From positions 1 to 64,000 of the forward strand of contig CAKSAC010000002.1 in the NCBI GenBank assembly GCA_934434925.1: DNA of 64,000 bases, read 5' to 3'. Position 1 is the stretch's first letter, and every line of letters starts with the position of its first letter. This document shows positions 54,162 to 62,424 of this stretch, piece by piece. Made by a program: the position numbers and the translations under genes. This stretch comes from an uncultured Eubacteriales bacterium. GTDB taxonomy: Bacteria; Bacillota; Clostridia; Oscillospirales; CAG-272. A model generated the notes under the pieces. It saw nothing but the letters and a program-made list of their open reading frames with translations, was not told where the DNA came from and ran no database searches.

Positions 54162-56129
54162 TCAGCAGAGAAAAATCCGTGTTCCGCGGCGCAGGGAAAA
54201 AACCTCTGCGCTCTCGGCCGGGAGTGTGAAAGAAACGGCCGCGGACTGTTTTCCGGAGGGTTTCTGCGCCGGTTTTTTCCCGGACGACTGAGCTTGGGCG
54301 GCAAGAAGCGCGCGTCCCGGCCGCGAAAAGACGATCTCTTTGGCAGAGGCAGAACGGTTCAGCACCGTCAAAAGAACGCGCCGACTGTCATAGCGGGAAA
54401 AAATCAACGCCTCTTTGTCAAGGTGCAGAAGGCGAAACTTCGCATCACGATAAAGCGGGTCCTGCCGCAGAAAAGCCACCCGGCGATAATGCGCCAGCAG
54501 GGTTTTGTCCTGGCGATGCCATGGGTAGGGGCGGCGGTTGAACGGGTCGCTGTATCCCTCCATCCCCGCTTCGTCCCCGTAATAGATTGCAGGTACGCCC
54601 GGAAGAGTGGCAAGCGCCGTCCAGGCCATGCAAAGAAGTCGGAGGCCATGCGCGCGTTCTTCGCGGCTCAGGCGGAGAGAGGCCAGTTCGTCATTGCTCT
54701 TTCCTTCCGGGAGGGGGCCGGCAAGCGCCGTCAAGGCGCGTGATGTGTCGTGCGTTCCCAAAAGGTTCATGGCAAGATCGGCCGCCGGTTTCGGCATATT
54801 GGGCAGCACTTCGTTCAGCGCGTAAGAAAGCGCGGAGGTGTCCCCGTTCCGCAGATAGGAAAGAATCCCCGTGCGGAGCGGATAATTCATCACACCGTCC
54901 AATTCCCGGCCGAGATAATAGTGTTTTCTCTGACCGTAAGCGGTCTTATTGGAAGCGTCTTCCCATACTTCGCCGTACAAAACACTGTCGTTCTGTTTTT
55001 CGCACAGGCGGGTTTTGATATCGGCAATAAAACCGTCCGAGAGTTCGTCCGCCACATCCAGCCGCATGCCGGCAATCCCGGCTTCCGCCCAATGTGCGAT
55101 CACCCCGTCTTCTCCGACAAAATACCGGCGGCAGGAAGGGCTTTCATCCGGGTGGATGCGCGGCAAAATGGGAATATTCCACCAGCAGGCATATTGATCG
55201 GGAAAATGTCTGAACCGGTACCAATCATAATAAGGAGAGTCTTCGGACTGATACGCGCCGATCGATGGGTAGCGGCCGTTTTTGTTGAAGTACAGACTGT
55301 CTGCTCCCGTATGATTGAATACGCCGTCCAGTATCACGCGGATACCGTGCCGGGCAGCCTCGCGAAGGAGCCGGGTAAAGGCCTCTTCCCCGCCGAACAT
55401 CGGATCAATATGCAAGTAATCACCGGTGTCGTATTTGTGGTTGGAGTAAGCCGTGAAGACCGGAGAAAGATACAGACAGCGCACGCCGAGAGTACGCAGG
55501 TAGGGCAATTTTTCGCATATCCCGTAAAGCGTACCGCCGAAAAATTCGTTGTTTTGCAGAAAGGCCCCGGGGTACGCCGGGTATTCGGGCGTACCGTTCT
55601 CCCAATCCGGATTCAGAACGGCATCTTCCCGCACGGGAACCGGATGGCGGCCGCGGGCAAACCGATCCACGAAAATATGATAAATCGTTCCGCCGAGCAA
55701 CCAGCCGGGCGTTTTATGTGCCGGGGCGTATACCGTGAACTGATATGCCCGGCCGCCTTCGCCGGGAATCAGACGCATGCCGCGCCCGCATGCATCCCGG
55801 TCGCTGTAAAAACGCCCGCTCGGGGTGTCAACCGTCACGCCGAAGAAATAAAGCCCCGGGGTATCCTCCCGTAAAGAAAGCGAAAAAACATCATACTCCC
55901 CGTCTATGCGTTCAAAACGCAGGGGCAACCGCCGGGGGCGGCGACCGTCGGCCGCATAGGTAAGGAAAGCCGCCCCGGTTCCCATGCGGCGCGGCAGAAA
56001 CGTTTCTATTCTGATACGTTCCCCGGCGGGGGCAGCATTCTCAAAAAGTGGACGCCCCCGGCGAAAAAGTTCGATTTTTCCCGGGCGGGCCAGCAAAGCC
56101 TCCCGCCCTATTGCAAGTTCGGAAAACAA
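54162..56129 (-). CDS. GH13 alpha-glucosidase/neopullulanase-like enzyme
   Basis: 655 residues, no signal peptide. An N-terminal beta domain (about 1-130) precedes the catalytic barrel with the GH13 blocks DGVFNHTG, GMRLDVADE (nucleophile Asp), GEVWED (acid/base Glu) and LLGTHDTSR (third Asp), and a C-terminal beta domain. The layout fits neopullulanase or cyclomaltodextrinase-type enzymes that open malto-oligosaccharides or branches; it likely trims limit dextrin left by GlgP. The start is a TTG at 56129; its ribosome site GGGAGG is formed by the last codons of glgP. Last gene of the glycogen operon. Confidence 0.9.
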   Translation of the reverse strand: MFSELAIGREALLARPGKIELFRRGRPLFENAAPAGERIRIETFLPRRMGTGAAFLTYAADGRRPRRLPLRFERIDGEYDVFSLSLREDTPGLYFFGVTVDTPSGRFYSDRDACGRGMRLIPGEGGRAYQFTVYAPAHKTPGWLLGGTIYHIFVDRFARGRHPVPVREDAVLNPDWENGTPEYPAYPGAFLQNNEFFGGTLYGICEKLPYLRTLGVRCLYLSPVFTAYSNHKYDTGDYLHIDPMFGGEEAFTRLLREAARHGIRVILDGVFNHTGADSLYFNKNGRYPSIGAYQSEDSPYYDWYRFRHFPDQYACWWNIPILPRIHPDESPSCRRYFVGEDGVIAHWAEAGIAGMRLDVADELSDGFIADIKTRLCEKQNDSVLYGEVWEDASNKTAYGQRKHYYLGRELDGVMNYPLRTGILSYLRNGDTSALSYALNEVLPNMPKPAADLAMNLLGTHDTSRALTALAGPLPEGKSNDELASLRLSREERAHGLRLLCMAWTALATLPGVPAIYYGDEAGMEGYSDPFNRRPYPWHRQDKTLLAHYRRVAFLRQDPLYRDAKFRLLHLDKEALIFSRYDSRRVLLTVLNRSASAKEIVFSRPGRALLAAQAQSSGKKPAQKPSGKQSAAVSFTLPAESAEVFSLRRGTRIFLC

Positions 56130-56131
56130 GA

Positions 56132-58582
56132 TTACCTCCCGATAGGCTTGATATGCCAGATATTATCCGCATAGGTGCGGATGCTGTTGTCTGCGGCGAA
56201 ACGGCCGCTGCGGGCTATATTGACAAGCGAACGGCGCGCCCACTCCCGGGAATCGCCGTAGTCTTCCAGCGCGCAATCGTATTTATACCGATAGGAATCA
56301 AAGTCAGCAAGACAGAGATACGGGTCGGAGACAGAGCCGCCGCTGTTAATGAGATACTCGGCAATATGCGAAAAGCTCTGGCCGCCGAGATTTCCGTTCA
56401 GGCGGTCAACAGCGGCGCGCAGGCGGTCGGAATTCCGGTAATACTCGCGGGAATCGTACCCGTTACGCCAGACTTCCTCCACTTCATAGGTGTTGAGACC
56501 GAAGACATACATGTTCCGCTCGCCGACAGCGTCGAGAATTTCCACATTGGCTCCGTCCAACGTGCCGAGCGTCAGGGCACCGTTCATCATCAATTTCATG
56601 CAACCGGTTCCGCTGGCCTCCTTCCCGGCAAGCGAAATCTGCTCACTGATATCGGCGGACGGGATCAGCGCTTCCGCGACCGTGACATTGTAATCCTCGG
56701 CAAAAACAACGCGCAGACGATCGCGGGAGACGGGATTGCTCTCCAGTTCTCTCCCGAGATGCCAGATAAGATTGATAAGCTGCTTGGCCATATAATATCC
56801 GGGGGCCGCTTTGGCACCGAAAATAAAGGTCTGCGGGCGGATGTCGGCATGCGGATCGGAACAGAGTTCATTGTACAGAGAGAGAATTTTCAAAACATTC
56901 AGTAATTGCCGCTTATATTCATGCATCCGCTTGATCTGTACATCAAAGACCGAATCGGGGTCAAGCGGCGCGACATTGCTCCGGCCGGTAATAAAATCGG
57001 AAAAACGCTGTTTATTCGTCCGCTTGATTTCGGCCAGTTTGGTAAGAACGCTGTTGTCGTCCGCGAAATTTTCAAATTCGCGCAAATCGGAAGGCGACTT
57101 GCGGTACGACGAACCGATGGTGTTATCCAGCAAGCGGGAAAGCCCGGGGTTGGAATAGGTCAGCCAGCGCCGATGGACCACTCCGTTTGTCACGTTGGTA
57201 AATTTCCAGGGGGTCATTTTGTAAAAATCGTGAAATACGGTTTTTTTCAAAATTTCGCTGTGCAGTTCCGAAACGCCGTTGACGGTGTGCGAAGCAACCA
57301 CGCAGAGATTGGCCATGCGCACCTGCCCATATCCGACAATCGCCATGCGGGAAATGCGATCCCAGTCGCCGGGATAGAGATTCCACAGATCAGCGCAGAA
57401 ACGGCGGTTGATTTCAGTGACGATGGCATAGATCCGAGGAAGTTTCATGCGGAAAAGGTCGATCCGCCAGCATTCCAGCGCCTCGGGAAGAACCGTATGG
57501 TTGGTATAGGTGACGGTCCGGGTCACGACTTCCCATGCATTTTCCCATGAATACGAATAGGTATCCATCAGAATCCGCATGAGTTCGGGAATGCAGAGCG
57601 CCGGATGGGTGTCATTGATATGAATGGCTATCTTGTCTGCCAGCCCGCGTAAAGAACCGTTTGCGGCAAAGTAATCGCTGATAATGCTCTGGAGTGAAGC
57701 GGAGACTAAAAAATACTGTTGCGTCAGGCGAAGGAGTTTCCCTTCGTCGTGGTTATCCGGCGGATAAAGTTGTCTCGTAATCTCTTCGGCCTTTCCGGAA
57801 TCCTCCAGTGCCTTGACATATTCCGATTGACTGGTTCCGTATACATCGGTCGGGGTGTGCGCTCCGCGGGAACGCCAGAGACGGATGGTATTGGTGGCAT
57901 CGGTTCCGGGGCCGACAACCATGACATCGTAGGGAACGGCGCGCACCTCGTCGAATTCCGTGTGAAGGATGCGCAACTCCCCGTTCTCCCACTTTTCTTC
58001 AATCTGCCCGCCGAAGCGAACGGTAACGCTTTTTTCAGGGCGCGGATAGAGCCATGCGCCGCCGTTCGGCATCCAGTTGTCCGGCAGTTCAACCTGTTCT
58101 CCGTCCACGAGCCGCTGTTTGAAAAGACCGTTTTCATAACACAGGGAATATCCGTTGGCCGGATAGTCCAAAGCGGTGAGAGAGTCCATGAAACAGGCGG
58201 CCAGACGGCCGAGACCGCCGTTGCCGAGGCCAGGATCGACCTCTTTTGCAAAAATCTCATCAAAGGTATGTCCGTATTTTTCCAGAACCCGGCAAACTTC
58301 ATCGTAAAGTCCGAGGTTCATGACATTGTTATACAGAGAACGCCCGAGCAGGAATTCCATGCACAGATAACAAACCTTCTTCCCTTCCGCCGCGGCAACG
58401 CGCCGCTTGAAATTCTGTCGATTTTTGCTGATGATGTCCTTGATGGCGTAAACGGTGGCCGTATACAACTGTTCTGCGGTGGCGGCCAACGGATCGGTCA
58501 CGCCGCGGGCGAAGAGTTTTCCCTGGATTCGTTTTTCAAGAGTGGGTTCCTTTTCCCGTTGTTTGGATGTTTTGATGCTCAT
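56132..58582 (-). CDS. glgP: glycogen phosphorylase
   Basis: 816 residues, GT35. Releases glucose 1-phosphate from glycogen with phosphate. The N-terminal GNGGLGRLAACFMDS, VKRMHEYKRQLLN region and the PLP-Lys site EASGTGCMKLMMNG are all present. The start at 58582 follows CAGGAG. Only 38 bases separate it from the glgA stop, and its own stop overlaps the ribosome site of the GH13 gene. It is encoded with the synthetic genes, so synthesis and breakdown are cotranscribed. Confidence 0.97.
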   Translation of the reverse strand: MSIKTSKQREKEPTLEKRIQGKLFARGVTDPLAATAEQLYTATVYAIKDIISKNRQNFKRRVAAAEGKKVCYLCMEFLLGRSLYNNVMNLGLYDEVCRVLEKYGHTFDEIFAKEVDPGLGNGGLGRLAACFMDSLTALDYPANGYSLCYENGLFKQRLVDGEQVELPDNWMPNGGAWLYPRPEKSVTVRFGGQIEEKWENGELRILHTEFDEVRAVPYDVMVVGPGTDATNTIRLWRSRGAHTPTDVYGTSQSEYVKALEDSGKAEEITRQLYPPDNHDEGKLLRLTQQYFLVSASLQSIISDYFAANGSLRGLADKIAIHINDTHPALCIPELMRILMDTYSYSWENAWEVVTRTVTYTNHTVLPEALECWRIDLFRMKLPRIYAIVTEINRRFCADLWNLYPGDWDRISRMAIVGYGQVRMANLCVVASHTVNGVSELHSEILKKTVFHDFYKMTPWKFTNVTNGVVHRRWLTYSNPGLSRLLDNTIGSSYRKSPSDLREFENFADDNSVLTKLAEIKRTNKQRFSDFITGRSNVAPLDPDSVFDVQIKRMHEYKRQLLNVLKILSLYNELCSDPHADIRPQTFIFGAKAAPGYYMAKQLINLIWHLGRELESNPVSRDRLRVVFAEDYNVTVAEALIPSADISEQISLAGKEASGTGCMKLMMNGALTLGTLDGANVEILDAVGERNMYVFGLNTYEVEEVWRNGYDSREYYRNSDRLRAAVDRLNGNLGGQSFSHIAEYLINSGGSVSDPYLCLADFDSYRYKYDCALEDYGDSREWARRSLVNIARSGRFAADNSIRTYADNIWHIKPIGR

Positions 58583-58620
58583 GTGTTCTCCTGTATTTTA
58601 CGCGATAGTATTTCAGAATA

Positions 58621-60051
58621 TCAACAAAGACTGTTGTAGAGTTCAATATAGGCTCCGGCAGAATGCTTCCAGCTGAAATCGGATCTCATCGCCCGGCGAC
58701 GGAGTTTTTCCCATTCGCCGTCCCCGGCGTGATAAAGCGAGATCGCATCCTTCACGCGGAAGAGCAGATCGTGCGCGTTATAATTGTAAAAAACAAAGCC
58801 GTTGGAGTTTTCACGTCCGTAAGGAATGATGGTATCGTACAACCCGCCGACGCCGCGCACCACGGGAACCGTGCCATACGCGCAAGCGGTCATCTGCGCC
58901 AATCCGCAAGGTTCGCTGCGGGACGGCATCAGAAAGATATCGGCGGCGGCGTAAATCCGTTTGGAGAGCGTGCGGTCAAAGGTGCAAAGCACACGCGCAG
59001 AGTCCGGATGGCGGCCGGCTATCTCCCGCAGAATGTATTCATAGTCGCCGTTGCCTGTTCCCAGCAGGACAAATTGCAGATTTTCAAACAGCAGTTCATC
59101 CAAAATCCGAATCACGAGATCGACGCCCTTGGCGGGGGTCAGACGGGTGACCATGGCGACAAGCGGCACATCCGGCACAACCGGAAGCCCCAGCTCTTCC
59201 TGCAAAAACTTTTTGTTTTCCGCCTTTCCGGCGGCCAGGGTGGAACGTTTGTACGGATAGGCGATTTCGTCACCGTTGGACGGGTCAAAGAAGACCGTGT
59301 CAAGCCCGTTGACGATCCCGCTGAATTTATCGGACACTTCGCGGACCATCGGGTCCAGCCCGAAAGAAAAGTACGGGTCGCGCAGCTCTTCGGCGTAATG
59401 CGGGCTGACGGTGTTGACGCGGTCGGAAAGTTGCATAGCCCCCTTCATCAGGTTGATGCAACCGTCGTACTCGACCGCCGAAGCGTACTCGCCCGGAATG
59501 TCAAAAACATCGCCGAGAATCGCCATATCGTACTTGCCCTGATACTCAATGTTATGAATTGTAAAAAGTGTACGGATGCGCGAAAGTTCGGGATGGAACG
59601 CAAAACGGGTCTTGAGGTAGATGATCGCCATAGCCGCCTGCCAGTCATTGGCGTGAAGCACATCGGGATACCAGCCGGTATCCTGCATGAAGGCAATCAC
59701 GGCGCGGCAGAAAAACGCGAACCGCTCCCCGTCGTCAAACTCTCCGTACATCCGCCCCCGCTTGAAATACTGTTCATTGTCGATGAAATAGTAATTCACC
59801 CCGGCGGACGAGAGACGGTACACGCCGTAATAAGCGCGCCGCCATGCAAGCGGACAAATCCCCTCAGTCACTTTTTTCATGGCCGAGCGATACACAGCCG
59901 GAATGCCGGCATAAAGCGGGAGAATGACGCTGACTTCGGAGTCTTTGCCCAGTTGGCGCTTGACCGTGCGGGGGAGCGCCCCCATCACGTCTCCGAGACC
60001 GCCGCTGGCGGCATACGGGGTCACTTCGCTGGCGACATAAAGAATCTTCAT
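58621..60051 (-). CDS. glgA: glycogen synthase
   Basis: 476 residues, GT5; adds glucose from ADP-glucose. The N-terminal KILYVASEVTPYAASGGLGD carries the GGL loop, but the Lys of the usual KTGGL is replaced (A-S), as in some Clostridia. The C-terminal PSRSEPCGLAQM is the catalytic Glu region (usual form PSRFEPCGL). The start at 60051 follows AAGGAAGG; one base separates it from the glgD stop. Confidence 0.96.
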   Translation of the reverse strand: MKILYVASEVTPYAASGGLGDVMGALPRTVKRQLGKDSEVSVILPLYAGIPAVYRSAMKKVTEGICPLAWRRAYYGVYRLSSAGVNYYFIDNEQYFKRGRMYGEFDDGERFAFFCRAVIAFMQDTGWYPDVLHANDWQAAMAIIYLKTRFAFHPELSRIRTLFTIHNIEYQGKYDMAILGDVFDIPGEYASAVEYDGCINLMKGAMQLSDRVNTVSPHYAEELRDPYFSFGLDPMVREVSDKFSGIVNGLDTVFFDPSNGDEIAYPYKRSTLAAGKAENKKFLQEELGLPVVPDVPLVAMVTRLTPAKGVDLVIRILDELLFENLQFVLLGTGNGDYEYILREIAGRHPDSARVLCTFDRTLSKRIYAAADIFLMPSRSEPCGLAQMTACAYGTVPVVRGVGGLYDTIIPYGRENSNGFVFYNYNAHDLLFRVKDAISLYHAGDGEWEKLRRRAMRSDFSWKHSAGAYIELYNSLC

Positions 60052-60052
60052 C

Positions 60053-61186
60053 CTATACCTTCCTTTCTTTCGGAATATACATCGGCATCGTGATATGCCC
60101 GGAGAGGATGCGGCCGTCCCCGATACAGACCGATTTGTCTGCAACGACGCAGTTCAGCGTGCTGTTTTCCCCTACATATGTATTTCCGAAAAGTATGCAG
60201 TTTTTCACGACGCTGCCGCGGCCGATCTTCACCCCGCGGAAAAGAATCGAATTCTCCACGGTTCCTTCAATCACGCAATCATCGGCGATCATGGCGGAAC
60301 GGACGCAACACCCCTCCCGATAGGAGACCGGCGCGGAGTTGTGGACGTTCGTCAGGACCGGGCGGGCATCGTTCCCGAGCAGTGCGGAACGTACGCTGTT
60401 GTTTTCTGTCAACCGGATGCTTTCCGAAAAATAATCGTTGAAGTTGCTGACCGAAGCCACATATCCGTCATAAACCTCCATGCGGAAGTTATACCGCGAG
60501 AAATGGCGGCAGATGATGTCGCGTGAAAGGCTGGTGTAACCGGCCGCCTCCGCATCCGACAGCATCCGGAGCAAAAACTCACGCCCGAGGATGAAAATAT
60601 CGATCGACAGATAGGGGAAACATTCGACCGCTTCGCGGCAGACGCCCCCGCCGGTCACATACCCTTCCTGATCGCGGGAAAGAAGCAGACGGGCCCCGTC
60701 CGATGTCCAGTCGGCATGGCAGGGGATCGTCAGGATGGTCATATCCGCGCCTGAGACGCGATGCCGCTCGATCATCGCGCGCAAATCGATATTGCAGATA
60801 TACTCGCAATCCGACATGACGATCTCCTCCGCCGACATGCGGGCGATATTCTCCTTCATGGCGCGTAACGCTTCCAGATGGGTCTTGTAGATTTCGGGGC
60901 GCTGGGTCGGCGTTGCGGACTGAAAAGGCGAAACAAGACTGATCCCGCCTTTACGCCGCGCCAGATCCCAGTCTTTCCCGCTGCCGATATGGTCCACGAG
61001 AGAACGGTAGTTGTAGTTGGTGACAACGCTGATTTCGGAGATATTGGCGTAAATCATATTGGAAAGCGCGAAGTCAACCAACCGGTACCGGCAGGCAAAG
61101 GGAATCGCCGCCACGGTACGGTCGGCGGTGAGAAGCGACAGGGTGCTGTCGTTCAGATTGGAAAAAATAATACCGGCGGTGCTCAT
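60053..61186 (-). CDS. glgD: glucose-1-phosphate adenylyltransferase subunit GlgD
   Basis: 377 residues. Related to GlgC but lacking its nucleotide-binding start: the GGQGSR loop is replaced by FSNLNDSTLSLL. In Firmicutes GlgD is a regulatory partner that stimulates GlgC in a heterotetramer. The left-handed beta-helix C-terminus is intact (repeats of hexapeptides from about 270). The start overlaps the glgC stop (ATGA). Confidence 0.95.
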   Translation of the reverse strand: MSTAGIIFSNLNDSTLSLLTADRTVAAIPFACRYRLVDFALSNMIYANISEISVVTNYNYRSLVDHIGSGKDWDLARRKGGISLVSPFQSATPTQRPEIYKTHLEALRAMKENIARMSAEEIVMSDCEYICNIDLRAMIERHRVSGADMTILTIPCHADWTSDGARLLLSRDQEGYVTGGGVCREAVECFPYLSIDIFILGREFLLRMLSDAEAAGYTSLSRDIICRHFSRYNFRMEVYDGYVASVSNFNDYFSESIRLTENNSVRSALLGNDARPVLTNVHNSAPVSYREGCCVRSAMIADDCVIEGTVENSILFRGVKIGRGSVVKNCILFGNTYVGENSTLNCVVADKSVCIGDGRILSGHITMPMYIPKERKV

Positions 61187-62349
61187 TTTCTGACCTCCTC
61201 CTTTTCGCAAAACACGTGCGTTCCGTGCGCAATGACGGTAATATGATCGCGGTCAGCGTCGGGGGAACCGACTACCGCGCCGGGTTCGATGACTGCGTCA
61301 CTGTCGATAATAGCGTAATAGATTTTGGCTCCCTCCCCGATCCGCACATCGGACATGATGACAGAATGATGCACCTCGGCTCCGGCCATCACCGAAACAC
61401 CGCCCGACAGGATAGAATCGGAAACAATCCCGTCCACCGATGTTCCCTCAGAAATCATGGAGTTCCGGATAATTGCGCCGTTTCCGACGAATTGCGGAGG
61501 CCGCGCCGTGTTCCGGGAATAAATGCGAAAATCCCGATCGCCCTGCCGGAGGATAGAGTGTTCACCGAGCAGATCCATGTTGGCTTCCCAAAGACTGCTG
61601 ATCGTGCCGACATCCTTCCAATACCCCGAAAAGGGATACGAGAAGAGTCGTTCGCCGGATGCAAGGAGATTCGGGATGATGTTTTTGCCGAAATCGTTCT
61701 GCGATGCGGGGTCGGCTTCATCTTTCTCCAGATATTCAACCAGCGTTTCCGTGTTGAATATGTAGATTCCCATAGAAGCCTGATTGTTCTTCGGTTTTTT
61801 CGGTTTTTCCTCGAATTCGTAGATGCTGCCGTCGGGATTTGTATTGCAGATACCGAACCGGCTCGCCTCCTGCATCGGAACCGTGATGGTGGCCACCGTG
61901 CAGTGCGCGTTGTTCTTTTTGTGAGCGGCAAGCATCGCCGCATAATCCATCTTATAAATATGGTCGCCCGAGAGAATCAGCACATAATCGGGGTGGTACT
62001 GACGGATAAAGTTCAGGTTCTGGTAAATGGCGTTGGCTGTGCCTTTATACCAGTCGGAATGCTGGTTTCCCTGGTACGGCGGCAACACCGAAAGCCCGCC
62101 GCGCGAACGGTCGAGGTCCCACGGCGCGCCGTTACCGATATACTCGTTGAGTGCGAGAGGCTGGTACTGGGTCAGAACCCCGACGGTGTCAATTCCGGAG
62201 TTGATGCAGTTGGAAAGCGGAAAGTCGATGATCCGATATTTCCCGCCGAAGCTGACTGCCGGTTTCGCCGTATGCTTGGTAAGGTCATACAGGCGGCTTC
62301 CCTGCCCACCTGCCAGGAGCATTGCGATACATTCCTTTTTGAAATACAT
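61183..62349 (-). CDS. glgC: glucose-1-phosphate adenylyltransferase, catalytic subunit
   Basis: 388 residues. Makes ADP-glucose from glucose 1-phosphate and ATP, the committed step. AMLLAGGQGSRLYDLT (about 9-24), the FGGKYRIIDFPLSN substrate region and the SGDHIYKMDY metal site are present, then a beta-helix. The start follows CGGAGG with seven spacer bases. A hairpin lies in the 75-base gap after glgB. Confidence 0.97.
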   Translation of the reverse strand: MYFKKECIAMLLAGGQGSRLYDLTKHTAKPAVSFGGKYRIIDFPLSNCINSGIDTVGVLTQYQPLALNEYIGNGAPWDLDRSRGGLSVLPPYQGNQHSDWYKGTANAIYQNLNFIRQYHPDYVLILSGDHIYKMDYAAMLAAHKKNNAHCTVATITVPMQEASRFGICNTNPDGSIYEFEEKPKKPKNNQASMGIYIFNTETLVEYLEKDEADPASQNDFGKNIIPNLLASGERLFSYPFSGYWKDVGTISSLWEANMDLLGEHSILRQGDRDFRIYSRNTARPPQFVGNGAIIRNSMISEGTSVDGIVSDSILSGGVSVMAGAEVHHSVIMSDVRIGEGAKIYYAIIDSDAVIEPGAVVGSPDADRDHITVIAHGTHVFCEKEEVRK

Positions 62350-62384
62350 ACGAGAATCCTCCGATACAGAATAGTATGATCCGG

Positions 62385-62412
62385 CAAAGGGCCGCGCCGG
62401 GTCCTTTGCGAA
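62385..62412 (-). other. intergenic hairpin between glgB and glgC
   Basis: GCAAAGG and CCTTTGC form the arms, with further GC pairing inside. There is no T-tract, so it looks like a stability or processing element inside the operon, not a terminator. Confidence 0.5.
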
Positions 62413-62424
62413 ATTCCGATTGCC